From Geosiphon pyriformis (taxonomy: Eukaryota; Glomeromycota; Glomeromycetes; Archaeosporales; Geosiphonaceae): a DNA stretch of 64,000 nt. Location of the stretch: assembly GCA_016748015.1 (NCBI GenBank), contig JAAOMT010000657.1, positions 485,061 to 549,060 on the forward strand, written 5' to 3'. Made by a program: the position numbers and the translations under genes. Each line of letters begins with the position of its first letter. Within the stretch, counting starts at the first letter, position 1. Positions 46,930-58,944 of the stretch are shown piece after piece. The notes under the pieces were generated by a model. That model ran no database searches. It was not told the DNA's origin and saw only the letters and a program-made list of their open reading frames with translations.

Positions 46930-49454
46930 TCTAATTTATTATGTATCCTATTGTTATTTAAAAGACCAAAATCAATTATTATTCTATTAATCTTATCTTT
47001 ATATATACTGTTAAAAAATTTTATAAACCAATTGCACATCTTAATCTGCTGCAAACTAGCTCTTAAGTAATGTTATCCAACTGAGTCATATGCTTTGTAC
47101 ATATTTTGTAGGACTAATTACAGTTTTCTATTTTTTTTTAAAGCATTTTTTACTATAAACCCAATAGTAAACACAAAAAACTGAATTAAAGTGTTTTTTA
47201 ATATTAAAAAATTGTTATCCCAGAAAACACCAAACTTACTATATACAAATAAAATCCAATTTGAAAGAACTTTAAAAAGAATTTTTTTGGCTGTTTTAAT
47301 TAATACAATAGATTAAGTATTTGTTAAAACTTTGTCTCAATTAAAGGCTTAGAGATTATCAAGATCTCTGTCTTTTTCCATAAAACAAGAACATTACTCA
47401 GAAATAAATATAGATTTAAAAGTTTCAAAAAACACTTTACTATAGTATTACTGCTATGTTTTCAAAGTTTATTAAAGATATTAGATAGTTTAACAGCTTT
47501 GCTATTAAGCAGACCATTAATAACTACAATCAATTTTTCTATACTAATTTTTTTTATTACTTTAGAAAAAACATTATTATTTATATAGTTTAATAATACA
47601 TATTAACAAGTCCAAAAATCAGACATTCCTGTAGGCATAACTTATTTTTTTGTCTAGTTTTCTATAATTTTGTTAACACTAAGCTTAATTTCTTCTAACT
47701 TCAAAACCAATTTACTTTCTACTACCAAGTAATTCAGAACTACTTTGCAAAAAAACTAATCCAAAATACTACTTATTATATTTTCTTTATTAAAACAAAA
47801 ACTTTCCATAAGTTTCTCAATTATCTTCTTGATTAATGTTTTTTTAGTTATTTTTGACTTATTAAGCTTGAACTTTCTGTACTTTTTTCAAACTGTTAAC
47901 AATTATTTAAAAATATATATTAACTTATTACTATTTTGAATTATATTCATGATCTTAACAGTTTCTTTGTTATGCAGAGACAACTATTTCTTAACAAAAT
48001 AATCAAATTCAAACATGTTATTTGAGCTCAATTTCTTAACAATTTTGGCAATTAGCATTTCAAATCCAAAATTTTTTGAAAACTGCCTATTTTTTGAACA
48101 TTAAAATTTATTGAACCAAAGTTAAGAGAATATTTTATCAGCTAATTCTATTATTATTTTTCTTAATAACTCTTATATAACATCCAAATTTCTACAAACT
48201 TTAGCTTCTGAAAACTTATTTACTATTAATGAAAATTTAACAAAAGAACACCCCTTAAATTATATCTATTTGGCATTATTTGCATTCTTGATTTTAAATT
48301 TCCAGTAATTTTTGTTAGTTTGCTTGTACATATTATTTAAATGGATATTTAAAAGACCACTCAGATTAATTAAAACCAAAACTGTCTTGTAATTAGTATT
48401 AAAAAGTCAAAAATAAGGCCAATCTCATAATTAATTACTGTTAATAACAAATTTTTACTTACAAAAATATAATTTAAAGTCTTTTTAACACTTTTTGAAT
48501 TGTTTTAAGTAAAAACTTTGACCAATAGATGCTTATCAAATGAATTGACTAATTCTAAATCCAAATAAAACTTAAAACTTGCATTTTTCTTAAGTTTATT
48601 TTTATTGAAATTTCCATTTAAGACCACAAAAATGCTGAAGTTAACTGTCTTAGCAATGCAAAAATTAATTTCTGTAGTCTAACCAAATTTAATTTCAGCA
48701 GAAGCACCAGTATATAAACCCAAAATTATAACTGAAAGCTTGTTTTTAAGTAAAACTGTACTAAAATAATCTGATCAAAAACTTCTTTTATTTTAGAAAC
48801 ATGTTAAACCAGAAAATTGTTCATAATAATAGTCATACTAGTATCAAAAAAACTTCTATTCAAACCAGATGTGAAAATTTGCACTCCATTAAACTTATTC
48901 ATAATTTATGATCTAACACTAAATCTTAACTTTATTTCTATAACAATAGAAATCATATTACCTAAACTTTTATATCAATAAACAACTTTTTTTTGTTTTA
49001 TAAAGACATTAATACTCCAAAAATTACACATAGTAAACTTCTACACTAAATCAGTTATTAAGACAATAAAAATATTAAAAAGTCTAAGCTAAAGCACAAT
49101 TGATCCAACTTTATCAAAACTAAACTAACTAAAACTTTAAAAGCCACCATTTTTGATTCCAAGCCACTTATTTTAGTGATCAGAATTTTTGATCTACTTA
49201 AACTTAAATCTGACACCTTTTATTTACAACTAAAAAAAGAAAAACAAATAACACAAGTGAGTTATCCAAAACCATATTTAAATCCAAATTCAAATTCAAT
49301 AATACAGACATAATAGAGGAAAAGAATTGAAAAATAAATATTAAGGGTACCAGATTTACAAAGCTTAGTCTTAACACAATACTTGACACTTAATCTGCTA
49401 AAAGCTCTAAAGAATACTTTAAAAATACCAAGTAAGCACTAATGAATAAAATAT
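46930..49454 (-). mobile_element. Decayed LINE ORF2 relic, left half of an interrupted copy
   Basis: Minus-strand sequence aligns by eye with the RT and endonuclease regions of the LINE at 37.4-44.4 kb. For example, the segment around 47080 reads CAACTGAGTCATATGCTTTG, against CAACTGAGTCATAAGCCTTA near 40255. No frame survives. The copy is cut at 49454 by the Ty3/gypsy element and resumes at 57233. Confidence 0.7.
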
Positions 49455-50090
49455 TGTTATGGGTTGGAGTAACAAGCTAACAGCAAGAGAGAACAGGATT
49501 GTAGGGTAATGGAAATAATCAAAGAAAATTCAACTTCAAAGAGCAAATTGAATAAGTATGGATTCAATGTGTGAGATCAGTCTCATGAAATATCTCAGTC
49601 ACTATTCTTTTCAAAAGGTAACTGGAGAATCTGAAGGTAGAGAGATAGTCCGTACTGTCAACAAATGATCACACTTGGTATAATTCTATGCCTCATATTA
49701 GCACTCTTAAAATTCAATATCAAGTATCAGATGTGCTCTTCAGTCATGTTTTATTCAATAATTTTCAAATGTTATACTTATACATTTTAGGAAAAGGGTA
49801 AAAATTAACCAACAAGTAATCTTTTATTCCAAGATGTTCAGATACTTGAAGGTAAGAAAAGGGAAATTAGCAATAAGAAAATGATTGAAATGAAAGTTGT
49901 TATTTTATTTATTCTTGATTATTTTGAACATGCTTTTCTATAGCTAAGAGATTTATTGCTTATATAGCTGTCAAAAGTGGTCAATAATCAGATTAATAAT
50001 CACTATCTAAAAATAGTATAGCTAATTTATATGACATCAATGGCTAATACATGTGATAATTAATAAGAAGTATAAGTTTCAACTGTAATA
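49455..50090 (-). repeat. 3' LTR (636 bp)
   Basis: Direct repeat of 56487..57232. Its inner end reads TAATA where the other LTR has TAACA, and it lacks the 12-bp array. The extra ORF ends about 30 bases inside it. Confidence 0.88.
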
Positions 50091-50812
50091 TTATCCTCTC
50101 CAAAAAGATTGAGCTCTGGCAAAATCAAGCTATTTATGGGGTAATCTATTTGAAGAGTTTTATCTAACTCAAAGCTAACTAGTTTGTTGAAGTTTTTTGT
50201 AGATAAAGTATATAACACTTGAGGCAAAATGAGTTTTGTATCCAAAAGACCAAATCTTTGTATTAGAGTTTTAGCTCTTTTAGCAATAGTTAAAACTTTT
50301 GAGACATCTAACTGTATAATGTCCAAAATTTCTGTCTGTATCTCTGAAGTTGTTTTCTTCATAAGTTTCATATTCTTTATAATTTCACCAAGACAACTAT
50401 AGAGTTTTAATTGTTTTCTATATGACAAGTTTTTGTCTATGGATAAGATTTCTTGGAGTGTTTTTTCAATTGTGTTGGAAGGTGGAAGTATAGCTGCTGT
50501 TATACTTTCTAACAGATATTTATCCATTTTACTACCAATTTTTTCTCTTCTAGTAGTAGTTTTCTTTGGTCTAATAACAATATGTGTTCCACTGTTATTA
50601 GTTATGGTGGTTTGTTTTCCAATAGTCAGAGTAGCATTTGGATAGTTTTTGATCCAATACTCATAAAGAGTATAAAAGACATTTTGAATGTTTTGATCCA
50701 GAAAATAATTGTTCATGTCAATTGAAGATATCTCTGTTTTGGGAATGGTACATTTATTTATACTTGATTTTTGCTGATCATTTGAGTTGGTATTACCACA
50801 ACAGACAGCCAA
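50060..50812 (-). CDS. Intact extra ORF downstream of pol in the LTR element (up to 250 aa)
   Basis: An uninterrupted minus-strand frame in an element whose other genes are all broken. It begins where the pol C-terminus ends (shifted frame) and stops inside the 3' LTR. The upstream edge is a TTG after TGA; the first ATG gives MNNYFLDQNIQNVF. The product is Lys/Ile/Thr-rich with no signal peptide, membrane segment or known motif that I can see. Its position is that of env in some Ty3/gypsy elements, but its features do not fit an envelope protein. The frame might be a recent chance survivor, a regulatory or nucleic-acid-binding protein, or a pol extension. Function unknown. Confidence 0.5.
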   Translation of the reverse strand: MAVCCGNTNSNDQQKSSINKCTIPKTEISSIDMNNYFLDQNIQNVFYTLYEYWIKNYPNATLTIGKQTTITNNSGTHIVIRPKKTTTRREKIGSKMDKYLLESITAAILPPSNTIEKTLQEILSIDKNLSYRKQLKLYSCLGEIIKNMKLMKKTTSEIQTEILDIIQLDVSKVLTIAKRAKTLIQRFGLLDTKLILPQVLYTLSTKNFNKLVSFELDKTLQIDYPINSLILPELNLFGEDNITVETYTSY

Positions 50813-51990
50813 TCAAGTCGTTTATGATATTTTTTGAGTCATATACTGTAAACAGAATGATTATTAAAAATTGTTCTGGATTAATCTTGAAGAATATAAG
50901 AACCATTGTTCAAAACTTTGTTAACTATAAAGGATTCTTTCCACTGGCTAGAAAATTTATTACCATAGACATTGTCTCTGTTTGAATGATATTCTAATAC
51001 CAAGTTACCAACACTTAAAGAAAGTGTTTTATAGGTTTTCTTTTTCTTAAGCTTTTCTTAAAACTGTTTTATTTTTTCAAAAGCAATTATTTGTGCTTCT
51101 AACAAGAAGTCAAGAATAATACCAAGTCTTTTTTGCAAAATGTCTTTGTAATTTCTTATTGTGATCTTTTCAAAGGGTATTGTTTCAATGTCAGTTTCTA
51201 TTGGTAGTGTTGTCATGCGTCCATAGAACAGATAAAAAGGTTCATAACTTGTTATGTCATGATTCACAATTCTATAAGCAAACAAAGCTGAAAGCAGTAC
51301 TTTGTCTCATAAGTTTGTTTCTTTACTGGTTTTGGCTAGGTTTTCACATAGTGTTCTAATAAAACGTTCTACTAGGCCATTTTTTTGGGAGTGATAAGGG
51401 GAAAAAAGTTTATAACATATTCACATTTTTCTACAAAGTTTTTCAACCAGTATACTGAGAAAAGCTCTTCCTCTATTAGATAAAAGTTCTTTGGGGCAGC
51501 CATGACAGCAGATGATATTTTCATAAATAAAATTGGTTATTGAGACTGCTGTTTGGTCTGGAGTGGCTTTTGCTTCTACCCACTTTGTAAGATAGTCAGT
51601 AGCTATAATAATGTATTTATTGCCATTAAAAGTTATTGTTAAAGGTCCAACAACATTTATACCAATTCTGTCAAATGGTTGATCAACAGAGATTGAATGA
51701 ATATCTTCTTTGCAATTGGGTTTGCTTTTTCTTTGGCAGATGTTACAGGTTTTAATGTATTCAGCAATGTTTTTTCTCAAGATAGACTAATAATAGTGAG
51801 CTAAAGTTTTCTGAATTGTCTTTGTTTTTCCAAAGTATTCAGTTAATGGGTCAGTATGCATGTTATATATTACAATTTCTTTTTCTTCAAATCTAATAAC
51901 TCTTTGGGAGTAGTCAGGATCTTTTTTGTTTCTTTTGTATAATTGGTTCTGATAGATCAAATAGAAATTTAATTGTTTATACAAATGTTC
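50813..51990 (-). pseudogene. Integrase region of the Ty3/gypsy element
   Basis: Contains the H2C2 zinc region (YNMHTDPLTEYFGK, with the second His now Tyr, then CNICQRK) and the catalytic core. The first catalytic Asp is Asn in [10 protein letters not shown] and the second is Asn in LLSNRGRAF. The C-terminal domain has YRIVNHDITSYEPFYLFYGR. It is broken into 51787..51984, 51421..51780 and 51058..51285. Catalytically dead. Confidence 0.8.
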
Positions 51991-52199
51991 TCTTTGCTGT
52001 CAAGTGTATTTTGATAGGTATTGTCTTTTACCCAAAAATTTTATTAAGGCAAAGTAGTTGTTCAAGTCTATTATCGTGTTTGTTTGTGAAAAAGTTACTA
52101 ATAATTAAGTTGGTTTGGTTTGAGAGATTGTACTATTACTGGATGGTAAGTTTAGAAAGAGTGTTAGCATTTTGATGATTTGCTCTTTTGTAGTATTGA

Positions 52200-53690
52200 A
52201 TATCATAGTCAAATTCATCCAAGTGAAATATTCAATGAGTTATTTATTTGTGTTCCAGCTTTTTTTTATTGCACAGCCAAACCAAGGCTTGATGATTTAT
52301 TACTACTAAGAATTTTGCACCAAGAAAATATTGATCCCAGTAGCTAGTAGCCCAAACTACTGCTAAATATTCTTGTTCAATAACTGAATAGTTTTTTTCT
52401 GCTGGTGTGAAAGATCTACTGGCATATACTATGGCATGTTTTCTGACATTTTCATCTTTCTGTGAAAGAACAGCACCAAATCCATAGCCAGATATATTAG
52501 TGTGGAGAATAAAAGATTGATCCAGATCTGGTTGCTTGAGAATTGGTTTAGTAACAAGTTTTTTTTTCAGAATTTCAAAAGCTTTTTGTTAATAAGTGCC
52601 TCAGTAATAATTCACATTTTTCTTGAGTAGTTAATTAAGAGAAAAGACAATTTTAAAGAAATTCTTGATAAATTTGCAATAGTAAGAAATCAAACCAAGG
52701 AAAAAGCATAGTTCAAGAACATTCATTGGTTGTTTAATGTTTTAAACTTTTTCAACTTTAGCTGGGTCAGAGAAGATTCCATCTTTTGTAATAAGATGAC
52801 CAAGGAATTGGGTGAATTGGCATCCAAAGAAAAATTTGATTGGGTTGATCTTAAGGCCAGCATTTCTGAGCAGATCAAAAACCTTCTGTAAATGTTCAAG
52901 GTGTTCATCTCAGGTTTTTGAATATACTATTATGTCATCCAAGTAAACCAGAACAAAGTTTTTTTTTACTGATTCAAACACTTTATCTATTAGATGTTGA
53001 AAGGTGGAAGGAGTATTAGTAAGACCAAAAAACATGACTGTGAATTCATAGGTGCCATACTTGGTGATGAAAGCAGTTTTCTTTCTGCTTTCTGAATCCA
53101 TCTCTACTTGCCAGAATTCAGCAGTTAAGTTAATGGTTAAGAAGAAAGCAGCACTATTGAATTTATCTAGCATTGTATTAATTTTGGGGAGTGGGTACAT
53201 GTCTCTTATAATAATGACATTTAGATGACAGTAGTCAACACAAAAGTGTAGGGTTCTATCTTTCTTGAATACCACTACAACTGGAAAAGCCCATTCACTC
53301 TTGGTTTTTTGTATGAATCCAAAATCTTTTATCCAGTTTATCTCTTTCTTGATAAACTTATTATTGCATCAATTGGATTGATAAGGCTTCAAATAGATGA
53401 GGCAAGTTTCTTTTGTGGTAATGGTGTGTTGTATTACATGAGTTCATGCAGGAGTATCATCTTCTTTTGAAATAACTGGGCTATTTTTAGCCAACAGATT
53501 TTCAATGTCCACTTTTTTTTCTTTAGGAGAAGGTTTTCTTTGTTCTACAACTAATGATTGGATTTCAGGTGGTTCATTCTCAAAGGACTTTTGTACTTCT
53601 TTAAGTTCTTCTTAAGGTATCAAGCTAATTGGTTCTCAATTTTTGTAATAGATCAGACAGGATTTGCATTCATCACTTGGTAAATACAAA
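52200..53690 (-). pseudogene. Reverse transcriptase / RNase H of the Ty3/gypsy element
   Basis: RT piece 52910..53275 retains FCVDYCHLNVIIIRDMYPLP, TAFITKYGTYEFTVMFFGL and the catalytic YLDD (VLVYLDDIIVYS). Downstream, RNase H segments (YASRSFTPAEKNYSVIEQEY near 52380-52440) are readable but interrupted. Motif order and the FFGLTNTPSTFQ block are typical of Ty3/gypsy. Confidence 0.82.
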
Positions 53691-54175
53691 AGTTTATTAC
53701 ATCAGCACCATGCACAAGAGTCATACCACCAATAACTGTATTTGGCTTTTTTGCCAGGCTTTCTGTCAAAGGTTTTTCTGAAGATATCATAGTAGAGCCA
53801 GCAGATTAGCTTGCCATTCACCATGATTCTTTCTTTGTCAGCTTTAACATTGTCTAGAGACTTGTCATTGCTAGTAAAAATGGTATAGGCAAGTTCAGCA
53901 GTTTCTTTTTGTTCTTCTTGATTTTCATCATCATTGCTCTCATTATCATTTAATTTATTTGATTGTTCTTCTTCTTGGTTCTGTCGGGTTACTGAAAAAG
54001 TTGTCCAATGACAGCACTTAACCACAATAGGTTTCTCACTATATCTGATGGTTAGTTCACAGAGTTCATAATCAAGCAAGGCTTTTGCTTTCTTAAATTA
54101 CTTATTACTAACAATAATAGTATACTCTTTTGCTTTAGATACTTCCATGTTAGTTTCAATGCTAATGCTATTGAT

Positions 54176-54370
54176 TCAAACAGAAACAGCTTTAGTTATG
54201 TCCAGATTTTTCTTTTTGTCACCATGTATATTGGTCATTGGTCTTGTAGACAGTTCATCAATTTTTCTGCCAATTGCTTCTAAAAAGTGTTTGGCAATAA
54301 CACTAACAAATGATCTACTGTCCAGGATCAAATCAATAAAGTAGCCAGCCACTTGGGCTTTGCAAATCAA
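54176..54370 (-). pseudogene. Retroviral-type aspartic protease fragment
   Basis: The frame contains GYFIDLILDSRSFVSVIAKH, where the family has D-S/T-G at the active site; here the Gly is Arg. This is a loss-of-function change consistent with a G to A transition. Stop codons separate it from gag and RT. Confidence 0.7.
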
Positions 54371-54899
54371 AGAAGTGACATTGCTGTTGTCAGCAAGTCC
54401 AGCTTAATAAGAGTGTTTATTGGTTTTTGGTGTCTTTTTCTTTGATATTAATGATTTGCAAAGGTTTTTTCTGAATTGGGAATGGGTCATTAACTGGCCA
54501 AAGATAATGTAAGCAGGAGTTTTCATGAGATCTTTAACAACAGAATATGGTCCAGATTTTTGTACAATTTTTGGAGGCTTCAACTTTGGAGAATTTTTAA
54601 AAACTTTAGCTTTTGGTAGCTCATTGTTATCAACAGTTAATATGGAGACTTTTTTTAGATCTATAATGAAATCAATCTTGGCTTTCTTCTTCTTTCTTGT
54701 TGGTTTAGAAGTGTTGATTGCTAATTCATCCATGTTATAGTCATCATTAGTTAGGTTAAAAGCATAAAAAAGGTTTTCTTCTGGTTGGCTTGCACTTTTA
54801 CCCTTTGGAGATGTGCCTACCAGTTTAAAGGCTGATAAACAGTGGCTTCTATTAGGGGATCCTCTCCAAAGAAATTGATGTTAGCATGATTGAGTCTTT

Positions 54900-56344
54900 A
54901 ATTGAGAACATTATTATTGTTGGGTCTGTTATTCTGAATGTTATTATTTCTAGGAGCTGGAGGTGACAATGGAGGATTGTTACAGTCTCTTAAGAAGTAT
55001 CTAGTTAGTTCAAAGTGATAACACACAAATGAGCCACGATTTTGCTGTCTTTAATATAGTGGTTGTTGGGGCTAATTGAAGCGGGGTTCAAATCTGGGTC
55101 TTTGGAGTTGTTGATTTTCTCTAACTGCTTGGGCCAAAGATTCCAGTAGCCAGGCAAGATTAGCTGTGAGTCTATCTATTAACTGTTCATTTGGGTCTTA
55201 AGTTTGGACAGCAAAAGAGGCAGTAGCCATTTGTGGAGCTAGAACTATGGCAGAAACAGGAGCAAAAACTGGAAGTGTGGATCTCAAATGCATCCTTTGG
55301 TTATCTTCAATTTTTTGTGCCAGTTCAATAGCCATGTCTATTGTTGAGTTATCTTTTAAAGCCAAAAGAGGCCAAAAAGCATACAATAAATTAGTTTTTA
55401 ATCTTTTTGTAAAAGAATGGATCTTTTGCTCTTTTGTTCAGTTTCTCCCAAAGTTTACACATTTGATTATCTTTCTAATAGCTTTGGCATATTTAGTCAC
55501 TACTTCTCCAAGGCCTTGGGTTCTTCTTTTTAATTCCATGTGCCATTTGGATATTAATATTGGGGTTCTAAACTTGGTCTCAAACCAGGTAGTAAAAAAG
55601 GTATTTTCTTCTCTAGTATTGGTTAGTATCCATCTGATTATTCGGTGTTGAGCATTGGCATCTGTTTCTTGTAAGAACCAGGTAGCAAAAAAGCCTTGGA
55701 AATAGCCACCAATGATTTGGAACTTGTATTTTTCATTATACTGGTTGGCTGTGGCAGCTCTCTCAAAATCATCCAACTATTCAATTAGATTTTGTGCATT
55801 ACCTCTAAATAGTGGTAGTGGGGTATTGTTTCTTCTTTCTAAAGCAGTTTGTATATCTTAGAGAATGGCCAGAATGTTTGCTTGTATGGGATCATTAGCC
55901 ATTGGTTTAGGGATAACTGTTTGTGTAGATGAGTTTGATTTGCTTAATAAAAGATCAAAAACAGAGACAGTTTAGTAGCTTTCTTCTTCTGTTTCAAAGG
56001 GAGTTTTAGTTGCTTGATGAACAGCAATCCAAATGTGAATTTGATGATTCAGATATTCGAAATTAGGGGGCTGTTGCTTGATGAACAGCAATCCAAATGT
56101 GAATTTGATAATTCAGATATTCGAAATTAGGGGGCTGTTGTTTAAAGATTGTAGAATACAAGAGCTGATTGATACTGTTGTTTCTTTCTTCAAAGTTGTC
56201 TTCAAAATAAGCTTGGTCAAAGTGATAGATTGTATAAGCTGTGTAGGTTTCAGCTGAATGCTTGTTCAGGAACCAGTTCCAAAAGTCTTGAAATTGTCTG
56301 CTGGATTGTTCTTTAATGGAGAAGCAAATCAAGCAGGAGGACAA
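54900..56344 (-). pseudogene. Gag of the Ty3/gypsy element, broken
   Basis: Capsid-like sequence in 55438..55776 (GYFQGFFATWFLQETDAN) and 55198..55386, with an N-terminal part in 56063..56344. Near 54980-55020 a CCHC knuckle has decayed: the motif reads CYHFELTRYFLRDC, with the second Cys and the His replaced. A 64-bp tandem duplication (56010-56137) and several stops break the frame. Confidence 0.72.
56010..56137. repeat. 64-bp tandem duplication in gag
   Basis: Two copies, 56010-56073 and 56074-56137, differ at one position (GATGATT / GATAATT). Because 64 is not a multiple of three, it shifts the gag frame. Confidence 0.9.
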
Positions 56345-56462
56345 AAAATTAAGTTCAATAAAGTTTAGATTGTTTTTGTTGTGTGCTTTAAAGTGTTCTT
56401 CTGATTGTTATAGCAGGTATAAATAATTATCTATACAATAGGAAACAAGATAAAATTTGACA

Positions 56463-56480
56463 ACCTTACAGGAAGCACCA
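56463..56480 (-). promoter_or_regulatory. Candidate tRNA primer-binding site
   Basis: Six bases inside the 5' LTR, the minus strand reads TGGTGCTTCCTGTAAGG. The leading TGG is the usual complement of a tRNA 3' CCA. I could not assign the tRNA. Confidence 0.45.
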
Positions 56481-56486
56481 CTTTTA

Positions 56487-57232
56487 TGTTATGAGTTGGA
56501 GTAACAAGCTAACAGATAGCAAGGAAGAACAGGATTATAGGGTAATGGAAATAATCAAAGAGAATTTAACTTTAAAGAGCAAATTGAATAAGTATGGATT
56601 CAATGTGCGAGATTAGTTTCATAAAATATCTTAGTCACTATTCTTTTCAAAAGGAAACTGGGGAATTTGAAGATAGAAGAATAGTCTGTACTGTCAACAA
56701 ATGATCACACTTGGTATAATTCTATGCCTCACATCAGCATTCTTAAAATTCAATATCAAGTATCAGATGTGCTCTTTAGTCATGTTTTATTCAATAATTT
56801 TCAAATACTATACTTATACATTTTAGGAAAAGGGTAAAAATTAACCAACAAGTAATCTTTTATCCCAAGATGTTCAGATACTTAAAGGTAGGAAAAAGGA
56901 AATTAGCAATAGAGAATGATTGAAATGAAAGTTGTTATTTTATTTATTCTTGATTATTTTGAACATGCTTTCTACAGCTAAAAGATTTATTGCTTATATA
57001 GCTGTCAAAAGTGATCTATAATTAGGTCAACAACTAGGTCAATGATCAAGTCAATGGTTAGGGCAATGATTAAGTCATTGATCAGGTCAATGATCAGGTC
57101 AATAATTAGGTCAATGGTCAGGTTATTGATCAGATCAATGATTACTATCTAAAAATAGTGTGGCTAATTTATATGACATCAGTGGTTAATACATGTAATA
57201 ATTAATAAGAAGTATAAGTTTCAACTTTAACA
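56487..57232 (-). repeat. 5' LTR (746 bp)
   Basis: Partner of the LTR at 49455. Most of the 110-bp excess is a 12-bp tandem array at 57021-57143. Confidence 0.88.
57021..57143. repeat. 12-bp minisatellite inside one LTR
   Basis: About ten degenerate units of the type GATCAGGTCAAT. The other LTR keeps only about one to two units at the same place. Confidence 0.88.
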
Positions 57233-58780
57233 ATATTTTGAACAACTAAAAAACTTTTTTTAACATGTAAAGCACCAAAAAAAGAGAATTTAGAATCAAA
57301 ACTAGAGTGAACATCATTAAAAAAGACAGTAAACAAAGCTATCTAAACTCAAAATTTGCCATTGAATATAACAAGATAAAAAATAGGAATACTTTTTTTA
57401 AAATATAATCTTGCTAATTAAAGACAATTTTTTTTGAAACAACTCTTTTATAAATTTTTTTAGAAGACAAAACAAATATGCTTGATGTATCATACTTCAA
57501 AACTGAATGTCCAAAATGTCTGTATTTTTTACAATAAACCAAATCTAACTTAGTCCAAAAGAGTTTTATATTACCAAAAATTGGCTTTGTGTGAAAAGCA
57601 GTCTCAAGTTTTTTACTTATTTTAAAACTAATCATAGCATAATGAATTTTATTGTCAGTATTAAATGATTAGTTAATAATACAAGTTTTTTACCAGTTTT
57701 CTTTAATAAAGCACCAAAATCATAAACTATTGTTTTTATAGGCAAAATAAACAGAAATACTCTAAACTGATTTCTTAACTTCCAAGTTTTGTGATTTCCT
57801 ATGGTCTTTGTCATATGTACTAATTTTTTCCAATTAAAAATGACCACTTTGTTGTCAATTAATTTGCTTGAACTAATTTGGCAAATTTTACTACAGTCTT
57901 TTGTTATAGCCTAATTGGTTGTAATTAGATTAATACTATCTAATTATACTTGGCTATTGTAGCAATAATTATTTTTTTTGGTATATTTATAAGAATTTTC
58001 TTGATTATTACAGTCTAATCTGACTTGATTTTTTGTTTTTTGACATTATTGTTTATAACAATTCTTTTTTCTTTAGCCAATAATATAGTTTTTTCTATGC
58101 TTTTTTCTAAAATAAATATAGATTTAATGATTTCTTTAAATTTTAAAGAAATAGTGGTCTTTTCAAAACTATTAATTGATAAAAATAACTTTTTGATTGT
58201 TTGTATTTTAGCCATTGCTGATTTGCTCTTCATAGCTAATAAATTAATATCCAAAATAAAAATTTTTTTAATGGTTACTTCAATTGTAGTCTTTATTATC
58301 TTAGAATTAAACTATTTTTTATTCAAAAAAATGTTGAAAAGAGGCAAAAAAAAATTAACTTTTTTTTTCATATCAAATTTAAAAAAATCTAGAAGAAATC
58401 TATAATTTATACTACTAATTACTTTTTTGGCTTTAAAAAAGATCTATTATTAATGTCTTTTATAATAATACTGTTTTTATTACTATTAGACTTACTGTTT
58501 AAATTTGAGTAAACACTAATAGAACCAAACTTAAACAAAGATATATTTTTTTTTATCATCAGAGTGTTTAATATTGTCAAAAACTACTCTTTTTTTTAAG
58601 CAAAAAAACCACCAGTAAAACCATAAAAAGCTTTTTTAAGCACTTTTTTCTTAAATATATTATTATTTGAAACAGTTTTCAAATTCATAACAAAAAAATT
58701 ATTAAGTTGAGAAATATTAAATAAAAAAAATAAGAGAAAACAAAAAACTTTTTTTTTGAAAATATGCTTTTTGAAGAATA
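57233..58780 (-). mobile_element. Decayed LINE ORF1 relic, right half of the interrupted copy
   Basis: Minus-strand frames resemble LINE ORF1. One piece near 57500-57560 reads LDLVYCKKYRHFGHSVLKYD, the zinc knuckle region. Another at 58015..58254 matches the Lys-rich segment upstream. It continues the relic that ends at 49454, so the two halves bracket the LTR element. Confidence 0.68.
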
Positions 58781-58944
58781 TAAAATATAGAAGAAAAAAA
58801 AGTTTTTATTTTTTATAATTTAATTTATTAAAATTTTAAAAGCATTATGTTAATTATAAAATAGTTTCTAAAAACTTATTATTTTTATTATTGTTAATTA
58901 TAATTTATTATTTTATGTTCTATATTTTTTATATTATTTAGTAT

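Larger units (their letters stand above)
49455..57232 (-). mobile_element. Ty3/gypsy LTR retrotransposon, inactivated
   Basis: Two direct LTRs (49455..50090 and 56487..57232) flank a minus-strand interior. Its gene order is gag, protease, RT, RNase H, integrase, then a further ORF. RT before integrase defines Ty3/gypsy (Metaviridae). The outer ends are TG and CA within TGTTA...TAACA, flanked by ATAT at 49451-49454 and 57233-57236, a possible 4-bp target duplication. Stops, frameshifts and active-site losses show it is dead. It interrupts an older LINE. Confidence 0.88.

Noticed and set aside
50060-50812. Envelope glycoprotein
   Set aside because: No signal peptide, membrane segment or Cys pattern; only the position is env-like.
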